Shown piece by piece: positions 31,801-40,137 of a stretch of 40,502 bases of DNA. The notes below the pieces were generated by a model. The model saw nothing but the letters and a program-made list of their open reading frames with translations, ran no database searches and had not been told where the DNA came from. The DNA is from Candidatus Firestoneibacteriota bacterium (GTDB taxonomy: Bacteria > Oederibacteriota > D2-FULL-39-29 > CAIOVX01). The position numbers and the translations under genes are program-made. Position 1 is the stretch's first letter; every line of letters starts with the position of its first letter. The stretch lies in the NCBI GenBank assembly GCA_903861835.1, contig CAIOVX010000090.1, forward strand, positions 1 through 40,502, read 5' to 3'.

Positions 31801-34143
31801 GCTTCCGTTGAAATTAGAAAGGAGCAGCCGCGACCTGTTGTTTAGGGCAGGATTCGCGCTATCGTTCTTCAAAGCCGCATCTTCAACCGGAACACTGGAA
31901 GCAAACCAGGAAGTATAAAGCGTCGGAAAGCCGGAAATATTATCGGTACCTTCCATACTGTCTATCATCGCCGGGCCTTTTTCGCCGTTCTTAGCGGTAA
32001 AGGTGTTGGGATTGAACATACTTTTTGCTATTTCACCGGAGAAACTGATATCCGTGGGCAGTATCCAGGAATCACCCAGCGCCCCGCGTATCATATCCTG
32101 AGTCAGTGTGATCTTTGAATCTATGTCGAAAACATTGAGACTGGTCGGCGTGGCTCCTATGCTTGGGACCTCCAGAGGCGACTGGCTGCCGGAGAAAAGA
32201 TAAGTGGATCCTAGCGAAAAGGAGGTGAGGTTAAGCTCCGCCCTCGCCCCGAAAATATTACTTTGGCCGGAACCGCCGAACGGAGAATACTCGTAAGTAA
32301 CTACGACTTCTTTATTGGTTATGTCGTCCAGATTAAAGAAGGAGATAAAGCCGCTGTCATAATCAATGCTGTATTGCGAGTCTCTCGAGAATCTTACCCC
32401 TCCTACGGTGATAATTTCGCTGCCTTTAACTATGTTCATATGTTTCAGCTGATAGGAGTTTATCTTGTATTTGTATTCTATGTGTATCCTGTACCTGCTG
32501 AGCGTCGTCGGGTTAGCGAAAGTAGGATAGGCGTCAGGCGGAGATACATAAGAAAAAGGACGGTCCGGATTTGCAACTATCCCGGATTGGATGCGCACCA
32601 GTCCGTTATCTACATCGATGGCGTAGCCATAGTTTGAGAGCGGCTGCTCGGCGTTGTTGTTGTCATAAATCTTAAAGACAAACTCAGCATCGTACTGCGG
32701 CAAAAGTATCTTCTTATTGCCCAAGCTATAGAAGTTCATTACCTGTTCATCGTAATATTTAGGGTCCGCCATAAGCGGTTGAATTGAGTTAATAAGATGA
32801 GGGGGAGTTCCTGCCTCGGTAAAATCAAACTGCCCGCTGATATCATAACCCGCCTTAACGCCGCCTATCGAGTAAGCGACGGCTAAAATATAGTTAGACT
32901 GCACCGACTTGTTCACCGTAATTATGCCGCTGACATAATCTATCACATAATCTATTCCGGGATGCAGGTAATCCAGCGAAAAGGTGTTGCTTGAGCTGTA
33001 CTGGGTATAGAGGGTAGGGTCAGCTCCCCGGTTCGACGGCCAACCGGGAGGGTAGTTGTTGTTCGATCCGTTCTGGTCATCCATCCAGAGCTGCACAGAA
33101 CCAGGATCAATATTCGTAACCCTAGTGGTGCCGGACATTATCTGATAGTACTTATAGCGTATGAAATTCACATCCAGGATATCCAGCTTCACCGGCGTGT
33201 AGCCTCCGGTAAACTTGTCTATGTCAGTTGTGCCTTTTGTCTGTGCTCCAATAACCTTCAGGTTAATAGGTCCGAGTTTCATCTCGGCGTCTCCACCGAA
33301 AATATTTTTATTGTAGCCGGTAAATTGCGTGTTTGGCAGAGAGAGGGTCACGTCGCCGAACTCAGCTTTCTGTATAAACTCCTCCGCCTCTCCTTTGTAA
33401 ACGAGTGAAATATCCCTCTGCTGAATTTTTGTGTCATCGTAGTCAACATTGACTATTACCCGCTTGCCTATGGTGCCGGTCAGCCTGACCTGCAGGTCCT
33501 GGGTAAGAGTGAAACCGTTGGTTATGCCGGGGGCCGCTCCCGGTATATTATTCTGCCCGGCCGGAGGGTTAGTCCTGATCACATTTCCATAATTTACCGA
33601 AACCCCTTTTCTCCCGGAAATCTCCAGTTTAGATTCCAGCGGCAGGTCAAAACCTATCTTTCCTATGCCTTCCGGTATTTGATCCCTCATTGAAACTTCG
33701 GCGTTGATATCCCTTTCCTCGCCCGGAAGCGCAACTTTCCTTTCAATATGGGGATGCAGTCGGGCGTCACGATCCAGCCTGTCCAGTTCAACATTGAAGT
33801 TTTGCCTGAGCTCACCGTCAAATAAACCTCGAAACGCCAGGGCCATGTTAGGAACAAAGACGCCGCTCATATCAGTGCCTGAGTGATCTTCTAGCGCATA
33901 GGAAATATCCTCAATCACAGGGAAACCTGAAAGCAGGGGCAAGATATTCGGTGAATTATTAAATCCGGAAAGCGCAAGGCCAGCCCCGCAATCGGGCTCA
34001 ATAAAAGGAAGCATTGAAGGGGAAAAGGCAAGTTCATCCGGAATAACGTCAAGAAAAGCGGCGCTGGAGGCGGACGCGGGAACGGCAAGGCACACTGAGA
34101 GCCAGGTCAGGAACAGCACGGCCGGTGTAGAAAACCTGTTCAA
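28840..34143 (-). CDS. sprA: SprA-like giant outer-membrane translocon protein (type IX secretion type)
   Basis: 1767 aa from a TTG start that has GAGGGAGGG upstream and lies just downstream of the predicted transcription start; an in-frame TTG 14 codons earlier would lie upstream of the transcript. Signal peptide at 1-25 (cut after ASA). Residues about 210-315 carry the SprA N-terminal pattern: LTGTIGKRVIVNVDYD, YKGEAEEFIQKAEFGDV and NIFGGDAEMKLGP. Around 711-731 lies the second SprA landmark, a FNP...GEKGPAMIDSMEGTDN segment corresponding to the family's conserved 'DDFEGT' region. The C-terminal half has alternating strands, likely a large barrel, ending in SAVF with terminal Phe. SprA in Bacteroidetes is the 36-strand T9SS channel (about 2,400 aa), so this one is shorter. 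Two PorV-like genes lie 4-5 kb to the right. Confidence 0.88.
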   Translation of the reverse strand: MNRFSTPAVLFLTWLSVCLAVPASASSAAFLDVIPDELAFSPSMLPFIEPDCGAGLALSGFNNSPNILPLLSGFPVIEDISYALEDHSGTDMSGVFVPNMALAFRGLFDGELRQNFNVELDRLDRDARLHPHIERKVALPGEERDINAEVSMRDQIPEGIGKIGFDLPLESKLEISGRKGVSVNYGNVIRTNPPAGQNNIPGAAPGITNGFTLTQDLQVRLTGTIGKRVIVNVDYDDTKIQQRDISLVYKGEAEEFIQKAEFGDVTLSLPNTQFTGYNKNIFGGDAEMKLGPINLKVIGAQTKGTTDIDKFTGGYTPVKLDILDVNFIRYKYYQIMSGTTRVTNIDPGSVQLWMDDQNGSNNNYPPGWPSNRGADPTLYTQYSSSNTFSLDYLHPGIDYVIDYVSGIITVNKSVQSNYILAVAYSIGGVKAGYDISGQFDFTEAGTPPHLINSIQPLMADPKYYDEQVMNFYSLGNKKILLPQYDAEFVFKIYDNNNAEQPLSNYGYAIDVDNGLVRIQSGIVANPDRPFSYVSPPDAYPTFANPTTLSRYRIHIEYKYKINSYQLKHMNIVKGSEIITVGGVRFSRDSQYSIDYDSGFISFFNLDDITNKEVVVTYEYSPFGGSGQSNIFGARAELNLTSFSLGSTYLFSGSQSPLEVPSIGATPTSLNVFDIDSKITLTQDMIRGALGDSWILPTDISFSGEIAKSMFNPNTFTAKNGEKGPAMIDSMEGTDNISGFPTLYTSWFASSVPVEDAALKNDSANPALNNRSRLLLSNFNGSGHDETSNASKQLLRLDYDFSSGLWGGIRYPISASGADYSNYRYMEVWMLADWSQAVSVNVDLGITSEDSTGNSALETEDVNRNGVLDNGEDIGIPIRYASNVINEGVSNNLLDTEDMDANGSLDTNESYFYYNFDLNNANAGSWVANTVTNSAGTWKLLKIPLSFDDTGTGKVTGSSVPSKTLIKHVRLWLKNKTGASPAGSVVVESMQLTGNKWQLKNISSAFIFNVKTISKDTDSSYIPLTSNFYTLNTAADATREQSLALAYTGSTTYSNYAVKFYSQAVSFMDYATLRFDIYKVNAFPGDIVFIRLGSDETNYYQYNFQLDSAGQGWQTMSAALSSPAVRNGTFYINNVKQISIGVLSPTGGGGGIVWVNNLRVADPLATEGIAERLGGSVKFGDTLAVTLDYKNMQSRFTLFENASTNTAISLAQSNQSVKQSIRSTLASGTLKPLASIPINITYRKDELLTDDSDKNNPNYLSFPERQTEAYSGSVGLSFLAPFIVSVNGSYMEDISKYLPGAQSLNVDNTQSKAYQLTSHASYSLPADIFGIPLGKNDLAADFNYGENKISHDLLTANNTYTITRETLYRWSGGYEILPGIPLSPMYSYRTQEKRGNVYVSNTSINISNPYVSDFTPQTSSKSAGLSAAFTRMPGFTPRVNYSGQVDRDFNVNQLRTNNVIEIASEFRLSEWFSELAPLSPSLNVSHRIGSNALYDQYSGGASSPLATLQLMDEWGLLPLEKLALNSSQVISDNINGRVKLGALSFNPRGSLSSERNLQSQFLTRTGIYSLGTGLVMENPPIPLLDFLKPVSLNVDYDFKNIQRFDSNNLKISDDYLHTGNITSPFRISDDFNGSITFSTSIEDRLENNILYQNRSYTPGIEINQNLVFSDPIHLPDFWPFNGAIIRIDQALRMNYRLNVALTRNLISGSTLNSQINTDSYNAGTTLQYKFSKNIQADMGVVLTYFTDNMASVNNYIGYGVNLKVSAVF

Positions 34144-34175
34144 TGGACCCTCCCTCTCAACTCGTGCAGTAAGAG

Positions 34176-34204
34176 ATTTTAGCAAATTACCCCTGTGTTT
34201 TCAA
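34176..34204 (-). promoter_or_regulatory. Promoter of sprA-comF
   Basis: Minus-strand TTGAAA (complement of 34199-34204), 17-base spacer ending in TGC, and TAAAAT (complement of 34176-34181); predicted start near 34169 leaves a 26-nt leader with a GAGGGAGGG site. Its location decides that translation starts at 34143. Confidence 0.65.
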
Positions 34205-34241
34205 TGACCGCGTTAGGAGTTGGGGGCTCTTAATTATGGCT

Positions 34242-34271
34242 TTTGAACGTCTTTTGGGGTATAATTTCAAA
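34242..34271 (+). promoter_or_regulatory. Promoter predicting a leaderless lptF transcript
   Basis: TATAAT at 34260-34265 is followed by six bases and ATG at 34272, predicting transcription from the start codon. TTTTGAAC ends 11 bases before the -10 box, the same arrangement as at 12800. The promoter is divergent to the sprA promoter in a 128-base gap. Confidence 0.55.
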
Positions 34272-35387
34272 ATGAAGATCATCAACAGGTACATAGTCAA
34301 GGAGATAAGCGCCCCTCTCCTTCTCGGGTTCCTGGTCTTCACGCTTATCTTCCTGATTGACAAAACGAGGGAACTTTCAGAACTAATAGTCCGCTACGGA
34401 GTTGGCTTTCTGCCGGCTGTTCAGCTCTTTGCCTATGTGCTTCCCGCTTACATAGCTATTACCGTCCCGATGGGCCTCCTTTTCGCGGTGCTTTTCGCAT
34501 TTTCGCGCTTTAACTCGGACAATGAAATTACGGCCATGAAAACGAACGGCGTGCACGTAAACAGCATTGCGGCGCCGGTGCTGGTTTTTGGACTCTGCGT
34601 CTCCCTTGTTATGGTTCTTTTTAACGCAACGCTTTTACCCAGGAGCAACCTGGCTTTCAAACAGCTGTATTTCAATATCGTAGAGAAAAGGGCCAATGTA
34701 GCAGTCCAGGAAAAGGTATTTATTAATGATTTCAACGGTTTTATATTCTATGTTGATAAGAAAGACGAGAAAACCGGAGTGCTTCGCAATATCCTTGTTC
34801 ATGTTCTTGAAAAGAACAACTCCCCCGTATATACCATCACTGCCCCTGAGGGAATGCTCGCTTCGGATAAGGGGCAGAAACGCCTTATCCTGAAACTTAA
34901 GAACGGAAGCATTCACCAGGCGCTCGGGCCGGGCTTAAGCGGTTACAATCTTATCAAATTCGACTCTTACGACCTTGACCTGGACATTAACAGCGCCTTG
35001 TCTGGCGTTTCGAATATGAAAGGCTTCAGGGAAATGACCTTTTCCGAATTGTCCGAGGAGATCACCAAGTTCAGGGAAAGCGGCATAAGGGATGTAACAC
35101 CTCAAATAGAGTACCACAAAAAGATTTCAATCCCTTTCGCCTGTCTGGCGCTTACGCTTACCGGAATAGCTCTCGGAATATCAGTCAGGATTAAGGGCAT
35201 GTCCTGGAGCATTTCTATGAGCCTGGCGCTTATTGTACTCTATTACTATTTCCTGATAACGGGTGACGCGCTTGCGCAGAAAGGGACTCTTTCTCCCGTC
35301 CTCGGAATGTGGCTGCCAAATATTGTAATAGGAACGGTCGGGGCGGTGCTGTTGCTTTTGGCAATGAGGGAAAAAGTCAAATTCTAG
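34272..35387 (+). CDS. LptF/LptG-type lipopolysaccharide export permease (first of two)
   Basis: 371 aa YjgP/YjgQ family protein. Start set at ATG 34272 (MKIINRYIVKEISAPLLLGF), six bases after a -10 box; an upstream in-frame ATG lacks support. Membrane helices at about 12-33, 53-80 and 95-118, a periplasmic jellyroll (about 130-265) and three C-terminal helices at about 280-300, 305-325 and 335-360. Conserved pieces include VPMGLLFAVLFAFSRF, SDNEITAMKTNG and YHKKISIPFACLAL. LptF and LptG with LptB2 pull LPS from the inner membrane toward LptC/A/D. Adjacent to a second homolog; I cannot say which is F and which is G. Confidence 0.92.
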   Translation: MKIINRYIVKEISAPLLLGFLVFTLIFLIDKTRELSELIVRYGVGFLPAVQLFAYVLPAYIAITVPMGLLFAVLFAFSRFNSDNEITAMKTNGVHVNSIAAPVLVFGLCVSLVMVLFNATLLPRSNLAFKQLYFNIVEKRANVAVQEKVFINDFNGFIFYVDKKDEKTGVLRNILVHVLEKNNSPVYTITAPEGMLASDKGQKRLILKLKNGSIHQALGPGLSGYNLIKFDSYDLDLDINSALSGVSNMKGFREMTFSELSEEITKFRESGIRDVTPQIEYHKKISIPFACLALTLTGIALGISVRIKGMSWSISMSLALIVLYYYFLITGDALAQKGTLSPVLGMWLPNIVIGTVGAVLLLLAMREKVKF

Positions 35388-35446
35388 CTAATTAATAATT
35401 AGACTTATTTCGGAAATAGATTATCCGGATTAAAACACAAGGGGAT

Positions 35447-36544
35447 ATGAGAGAACCCAGGACAGTTTACTTCTACATAACCAAAGAATTCTTCAAGGCC
35501 TTCGCCGCATCTGTTGCGGCTATTACAATAATAATGCTGGCCAACGAGTTCTTTGAAGTAATCCACGAGATGCTGGTTTACCGCGCGTCCCTTTCCTCAA
35601 TATTTAATTATTTCGCTTACAGGGCAGCGTTGACCTCCCTTAAAATATCGCCTATTGCTACGCTCCTCAGCGTTCTTTTCACTTTAAACAACATGGCTAA
35701 GCACAACGAAATAACCGCTATGAAGACCAGCGGCATGAACCTGGCAAGAATAGCCGCCCCAATTCTTTTATCCTCGCTTCTAATAAGTTTCGCGGTAATC
35801 ATAATCCACGAATCTTTCGCGGCAGAACTGTACTATAAATCGAAAATGCTGAAACACAATCAGATATTGAAAACCGGTTTTGACGACAGGGTCTCAGCCG
35901 CCGATAACGTGGCTTTCAGTTCAGGAGCCGGGATTACCGCGTATGCCAGACATTTTGACTCTGACAAAGGAGTGCTGGAGAACGTTTTCCTCCTTTACTG
36001 CAAATCAAACGGGTCTGTTTTCAGGCGCATCGACTCGCCGCTGGGGCGCTGGGACGGGAAAGAATGGAAGTTCTATGACTGCAGTATAAGGGATTTTTCC
36101 GGACCTCTCCAGGTAGAAACTCTAAAGAAGACAGCTGTTCTCTCAATCGCTCTGCGGGAGCGGCCGGAAGATCTGGTAAAGAGCAAGAAACTCTTTGAAG
36201 AGTTCACCCTTGCCGAAATGAGAAAATACATTGATAATCTTAAAAAATCCGGCGGAATATTCAAACAGCAGGAAATGAATTACCAGTTTAAGATTTCCCT
36301 GGCGTTCGCGAATGTGATACTGGCGCTGATTGGAATACCCTTTGGCCTTGGAGCCGGGAAGTACAGCGGGATTATTTTCAGTTTTGTGGTAAGCCTGATA
36401 TTCGCGCTCATCTATAACAATCTGCTCTTTATAGGCCAGTCTCTCGGCTCAAACAACCTCTTAAATCCTTTCTTTGCGGCCTGGTTTGGGAATATTCTCT
36501 TCCTGATATTCGGCGCCGCCATGCTCTACAGGGTGAGAAAGTAG
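35447..36544 (+). CDS. LptF/LptG-type lipopolysaccharide export permease (second of two)
   Basis: 365 aa, same architecture as the preceding gene: three N-terminal helices, beta-rich periplasmic domain (about 130-250) and three C-terminal helices. The cytosolic coupling segment NNMAKHNEITAMKTSGMNLARI and MNYQFKISLAFANVILALIGIPFGL match the family. An AAGGGGAT ribosome site precedes ATG. It is 59 bases after the first copy and the two should form the LptFG heterodimer. Convergent to the DUF2341 gene, 80 bases away; the gap shows no clear terminator. Confidence 0.92.
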   Translation: MREPRTVYFYITKEFFKAFAASVAAITIIMLANEFFEVIHEMLVYRASLSSIFNYFAYRAALTSLKISPIATLLSVLFTLNNMAKHNEITAMKTSGMNLARIAAPILLSSLLISFAVIIIHESFAAELYYKSKMLKHNQILKTGFDDRVSAADNVAFSSGAGITAYARHFDSDKGVLENVFLLYCKSNGSVFRRIDSPLGRWDGKEWKFYDCSIRDFSGPLQVETLKKTAVLSIALRERPEDLVKSKKLFEEFTLAEMRKYIDNLKKSGGIFKQQEMNYQFKISLAFANVILALIGIPFGLGAGKYSGIIFSFVVSLIFALIYNNLLFIGQSLGSNNLLNPFFAAWFGNILFLIFGAAMLYRVRK

Positions 36545-36624
36545 CGTTAATCTTACTTTGAAAACACCTTAAACTTTTCTATCGTGCAGTGCTTTCCTTC
36601 TACCGCTAATTTTGGAGTTTCATT

Positions 36625-38223
36625 CTATTTAATCAGAGTCACCGTGCCGGTTTTCACAGTAGCGCCGCCCACGCTTAGTTGATACAGATAGATACCGCCC
36701 TTAGCCAGCGTGCCGGAGCCGTCAGTTCCGTCCCAGGAAGTGCCGGTCCCTGCGCCCTTTATTTCCCTGAAAAACCTGCCGCCCGAATCAAAGAGCCGTA
36801 ATTTCACTTCAGCGTTGCCCTGATTAACCACGGCGAAAGTAACAGCACTAAACCTGCCGTCCAAGGAAGCCGGAGTGAATATTTTTGCGGAAATTGCCGC
36901 CTGGCTTGACTCTATAAGAACAGCCGAGGCTGAACTCACAGTCATATCTGCGGCAACACTTGCCTGTATGGAGGCCGGGAAGAAACAGTACCCGGATTTT
37001 GAAAAGGAAACAGTGTACAAGCCGGCCGGACCGGAAGGTATCCAGAACTCGTAATTACCACCCACCTGGGAAATATAACTTTGTGTTGTTAGATCGCTAT
37101 TTTTGGTTAGCGTTACGGCAACCCCGTCCACTCCGTTTATGCCGGAGTAAATCTTGCCGGTCATATGGTACAGTGAATAGGATGATGCCACTGTCGTTCC
37201 CGTGGTGCTGGCGTCATAGTCATACTGTTTGGCAAGATATATCCATTCATACTGCTGGTGCGCCGTAGTGCTGGTAAAGAAGGAAGTCCAGTTCCAGCTT
37301 ACTGTATTCCAGGCTGCCTGTGTAACTGTTTGCGAGCTTGTCCCTGTCCCGTCATCAGCCGTTAGCGCGAGACTATAAACCGTCGGAGATTTTTTGGTAA
37401 CGGACATTCTGTTCCAGGTATTTGAAGATGCGGTCATAAGCGTAACTGCCGTACCTACTGCGACTCCTGCTTTCACATAGGACTTGAAAATGTTTGTAGA
37501 AGAAGTTGCGCTTGTGCTGTCTACAATGCCAAACCTGTCCGTGTCAGGAGTTGTAGAAGTGCTTATCATAAAAGGAGCATTGGTCGAATTAGCAGTGGCA
37601 AGAGTTCTCGCGCCTATCCGAAACGCATTGATCGTTGAAGCCAGCGTAGTATTCATCGCAAAGGTGCTTGTTCCGGCGGCCACGCCGAGCGCATCAATTA
37701 TTGAAACTCCGGTTGTTAGGGTCGGCGAGATGGTATAACCGGTGGACTTAGTCCACTTGGTCTGATCGACAACAGAAGAAGTGAAATCATCAAAAAAATC
37801 AAAAACACCGTTGCCGTTGCCGGAGGTAACTGTCTGGGAGGAATCGCCATAATCTATTTTGACTATTGTGGAAAGACCGGGCGCAAGCGGAGACGGCAGT
37901 CTAAACCAGATAACTGCCTTTGATTTATTAGAGGTAGACGGAGAGCTCCCGGTATTGTTGAATAACTCGATCCAGTAGGGTACGGGATTTCCGTTATTAT
38001 CTCGCACTCTTATATCTCCGCCGTCAGACCTAACTGTACTCCAAAAAACACTTTCGGCGGCGGTAGAAACACCCGTGCCGGTATTAGTTAGGTCTACTTT
38101 GCTTTCCGTAATAGTCACGCTGCTCGCGGTGGTGTTTACTATAGACACATCCATCCGATGACCAGCCGCTACGGCGGTAAGAGCCAACGACAGCGCGGCC
38201 GCTAATATTATAAGTTTTTTCAT
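36625..38223 (-). CDS. Secreted DUF2341 protein with carboxypeptidase-like and FlgD-type Ig C-terminal domains
   Basis: 532 aa with a signal peptide (1-19). A DUF2341-type beta domain comes first (SDGGDIRVRDNNGNPVPYWIE ... IWFRLPSPL ... IDYGDSS pattern, about 65-140), then a concanavalin-like stretch (about 145-345), a carboxypeptidase-regulatory-like beta fold (about 350-420, GKIYSGINGVDGVAVTL ... GNYEFWIPSG) and a C-terminal FlgD-type Ig domain (about 445-532) ending GGIYLYQLSVGG...KTGTVTLIK. DUF2341 domains often bind carbohydrates or sit in surface enzymes; no catalytic site is visible, so adhesion or binding is the likely role. The tail resembles T9SS-type cargo C-terminal domains. Downstream of two PorV-like genes in the same operon. 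Confidence 0.75.
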   Translation of the reverse strand: MKKLIILAAALSLALTAVAAGHRMDVSIVNTTASSVTITESKVDLTNTGTGVSTAAESVFWSTVRSDGGDIRVRDNNGNPVPYWIELFNNTGSSPSTSNKSKAVIWFRLPSPLAPGLSTIVKIDYGDSSQTVTSGNGNGVFDFFDDFTSSVVDQTKWTKSTGYTISPTLTTGVSIIDALGVAAGTSTFAMNTTLASTINAFRIGARTLATANSTNAPFMISTSTTPDTDRFGIVDSTSATSSTNIFKSYVKAGVAVGTAVTLMTASSNTWNRMSVTKKSPTVYSLALTADDGTGTSSQTVTQAAWNTVSWNWTSFFTSTTAHQQYEWIYLAKQYDYDASTTGTTVASSYSLYHMTGKIYSGINGVDGVAVTLTKNSDLTTQSYISQVGGNYEFWIPSGPAGLYTVSFSKSGYCFFPASIQASVAADMTVSSASAVLIESSQAAISAKIFTPASLDGRFSAVTFAVVNQGNAEVKLRLFDSGGRFFREIKGAGTGTSWDGTDGSGTLAKGGIYLYQLSVGGATVKTGTVTLIK

Positions 38224-38224
38224 A

Positions 38225-39187
38225 TTATTTCAGACCTCCCTCAGGATTAAGCTTGTCGTCCTTTAGGTTGTAAAGTTCCGTAAAGGTAAGAGTGAATTTG
38301 TGGGTTCCCGCGGTACCGTCGGCAAACGCAGTCGGAAGCATGAATCCGTAATCAAAAGAACAGCCCGCGCCAACCAGCGGTATATTGAATTTTAACCCTG
38401 TGCCCGCGCAGATATTAAAGTAGCTGCCGTCGCCGAAACCTGCTCCGAGCCTGAAACTCATTAGTCCAAGGTCGCCTGCCTTAAAGCCGTTTATTTCTCC
38501 GCCCACCTGGAACTTAGTCAGATTTGCCCTGGATATTATTTCTATGGCCACTAACGTGTCTTTTTGGCGGTAAGAAACCCCTCCTTTAAGGGTGACCGGC
38601 AGTCTCTCTTCCGTGGAAAGCCCTATATCCGGAGAATTGAAATCATCCATGAAGAACCCGACAGTAAAGTCGTTAAAGAATCTAGAACAGAAAGAAACTC
38701 CAAAAGAGAAAACGTTTTTTGAGAGCGAACTAAAATAGGGATTAATATTGGTCCAATCGTTAGCGGCAAAAGCATTTGACAGATACTTAACATTTACGCC
38801 AAAAGAAGAATTTAGCGCGGAATAAGCGTAGGCCAGTTGATAAACCGTCTCAGAATATACGGTGTCTCCGAAAGTGTACCAACTAAATCCGAGTGAACCG
38901 TAATTCTTCATTGGATAAACGACTCCCAGGTAATTCTCCCCGATATCATCCCCGGTGCCGATCACCAGTTTATTGTAACTTAGCTGTACTTCCCAGGATT
39001 TCATATTGCCAATCCCTGACGGGTTTGCAAAAAGCGCGGAAGAATCGTCCGCGACGGCAACAAAAACATTTCCCATACCGACGGACCTTGCGGAGTAATC
39101 CAGCTGGTTGAAAGCCCCGAAAGCAGGTCCGGACAGAAGAAGAATAAAAAAGAGCACTCCGGTAATATATTTTATATTATTTCGCAT
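38225..39187 (-). CDS. PorV/PorQ-family (UPF0164) outer-membrane protein, copy 2
   Basis: 320 aa, signal peptide (about 1-24) then the family hallmark DYSARSVGMGNVFVAVADDSSALFANPSG, followed by alternating beta strands expected of a 14-stranded barrel. The start is the ATG at 39187, preceded by GAGGG at five bases; it overlaps the end of the preceding paralog by 11 bases. In T9SS, PorV binds the C-terminal domains of cargo leaving SprA and carries them to the sortase. The two copies share only the general pattern, so each may serve different partners. Confidence 0.88.
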   Translation of the reverse strand: MRNNIKYITGVLFFILLLSGPAFGAFNQLDYSARSVGMGNVFVAVADDSSALFANPSGIGNMKSWEVQLSYNKLVIGTGDDIGENYLGVVYPMKNYGSLGFSWYTFGDTVYSETVYQLAYAYSALNSSFGVNVKYLSNAFAANDWTNINPYFSSLSKNVFSFGVSFCSRFFNDFTVGFFMDDFNSPDIGLSTEERLPVTLKGGVSYRQKDTLVAIEIISRANLTKFQVGGEINGFKAGDLGLMSFRLGAGFGDGSYFNICAGTGLKFNIPLVGAGCSFDYGFMLPTAFADGTAGTHKFTLTFTELYNLKDDKLNPEGGLK

Positions 39188-40121
39188 CTTCACCCTCTTT
39201 TCCCGGCTTCTTTGGCAGTTCTCTGAAGGTCAGGGTTATAATATGAGACCCGGCGGAACCGTCAATAAAACCAAGTTGATAACTGAAGCCGTAATCAATG
39301 TCTATGCTTACTCCGGACCCCGGCAGAGTGTAATCGTACCCGATACCGGCGTTAACCCTTGAGTAGGAATCCGAACCAATCCCTCCGCCAAGCCGCATAC
39401 AGAAGTTGGATTTATTTATGTTATACTCACCGCCGGCGCTGGCAACCCAGGAGTTACCAAAGACCGAGTAATCGGCTTCGGCTACCAGCCCTGCCATTAC
39501 CTTAACAGCCGCCCCTCCGGTTATCCTCATAGCCACCGGATCTGAGGCAGTCCCAAAGTTTATGTCAGGCTGGTTTATATTTTGCAAGGACAAACCAAAA
39601 CTGGCACCGCCAACCCGATAGATGGCTCCGGCGTCAAAACTTAAAGCGGAAACGCTGTGTTTTGCGGCTAAGAGAGGATTAGCGTCGATACTATCTCCGT
39701 TTCCCAACTCTTTCACGAGATTTTTTGCGGAAAGGCCGAAAGTCAGATACTCCTTATTGCCCATGGAATACTTGTAGCCGGCAGTAAACGCATAAGTCTT
39801 CTCGCTATAGATAGCAAGTCCAAAGCCGGTGTAGTAGACGCCAACCGAGACATTTTCATCTATAGGAAGAGCCATAGCCAAATAACCGTTTGAAAGTTCC
39901 TCGCCGACACCGACATAGGGTTTGCTGTAGGAGAAAGAAACGCTCTTCTTGTTAATGAAGGCCGTGCCGGCAGGATTTATATACATCGCCGAGACATCAT
40001 CCGCCATCGCCGTAAAAGCATCCCCGAAGCCGACAGCACGGCCCGAATAATCGTAGTACTCAAAGGCCGCCTGCGCAGACACCGCGAAGAAGAATAATAG
40101 CGCGAAAAATAGCTTTTTCAT
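39177..40121 (-). CDS. PorV/PorQ-family (UPF0164) outer-membrane protein, copy 1
   Basis: 314 aa. Signal peptide at 1-18 (cut after AQA), then YDYSGRAVGFGDAFTAMADDVSAMYINPAG, the family hallmark, and barrel strands ending ITLTFRELPK with a charged tail. Start set at the ATG at 40121, eight bases after AAGGAG; two upstream codons belong to no ribosome site. It lies 17 bases after the partial FlgD-domain gene and is translationally linked to the second copy. Function as for copy 2: probable SprA partner or cargo shuttle, by family. Confidence 0.88.
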   Translation of the reverse strand: MKKLFFALLFFFAVSAQAAFEYYDYSGRAVGFGDAFTAMADDVSAMYINPAGTAFINKKSVSFSYSKPYVGVGEELSNGYLAMALPIDENVSVGVYYTGFGLAIYSEKTYAFTAGYKYSMGNKEYLTFGLSAKNLVKELGNGDSIDANPLLAAKHSVSALSFDAGAIYRVGGASFGLSLQNINQPDINFGTASDPVAMRITGGAAVKVMAGLVAEADYSVFGNSWVASAGGEYNINKSNFCMRLGGGIGSDSYSRVNAGIGYDYTLPGSGVSIDIDYGFSYQLGFIDGSAGSHIITLTFRELPKKPGKEGEDAK

Positions 40122-40137
40122 TAACACCGCTCCTTAA

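Noticed and set aside
34186-34235. Start of lptF at 34236 and of sprA at 34185
   Set aside because: The -10 boxes at 34260 and 34176 lie inside those extended frames, so translation must begin later (34272 and 34143).
36545-36624. Bidirectional terminator between lptG and the DUF2341 gene
   Set aside because: No stem followed by a T-tract on either strand could be found in the 80-base gap.
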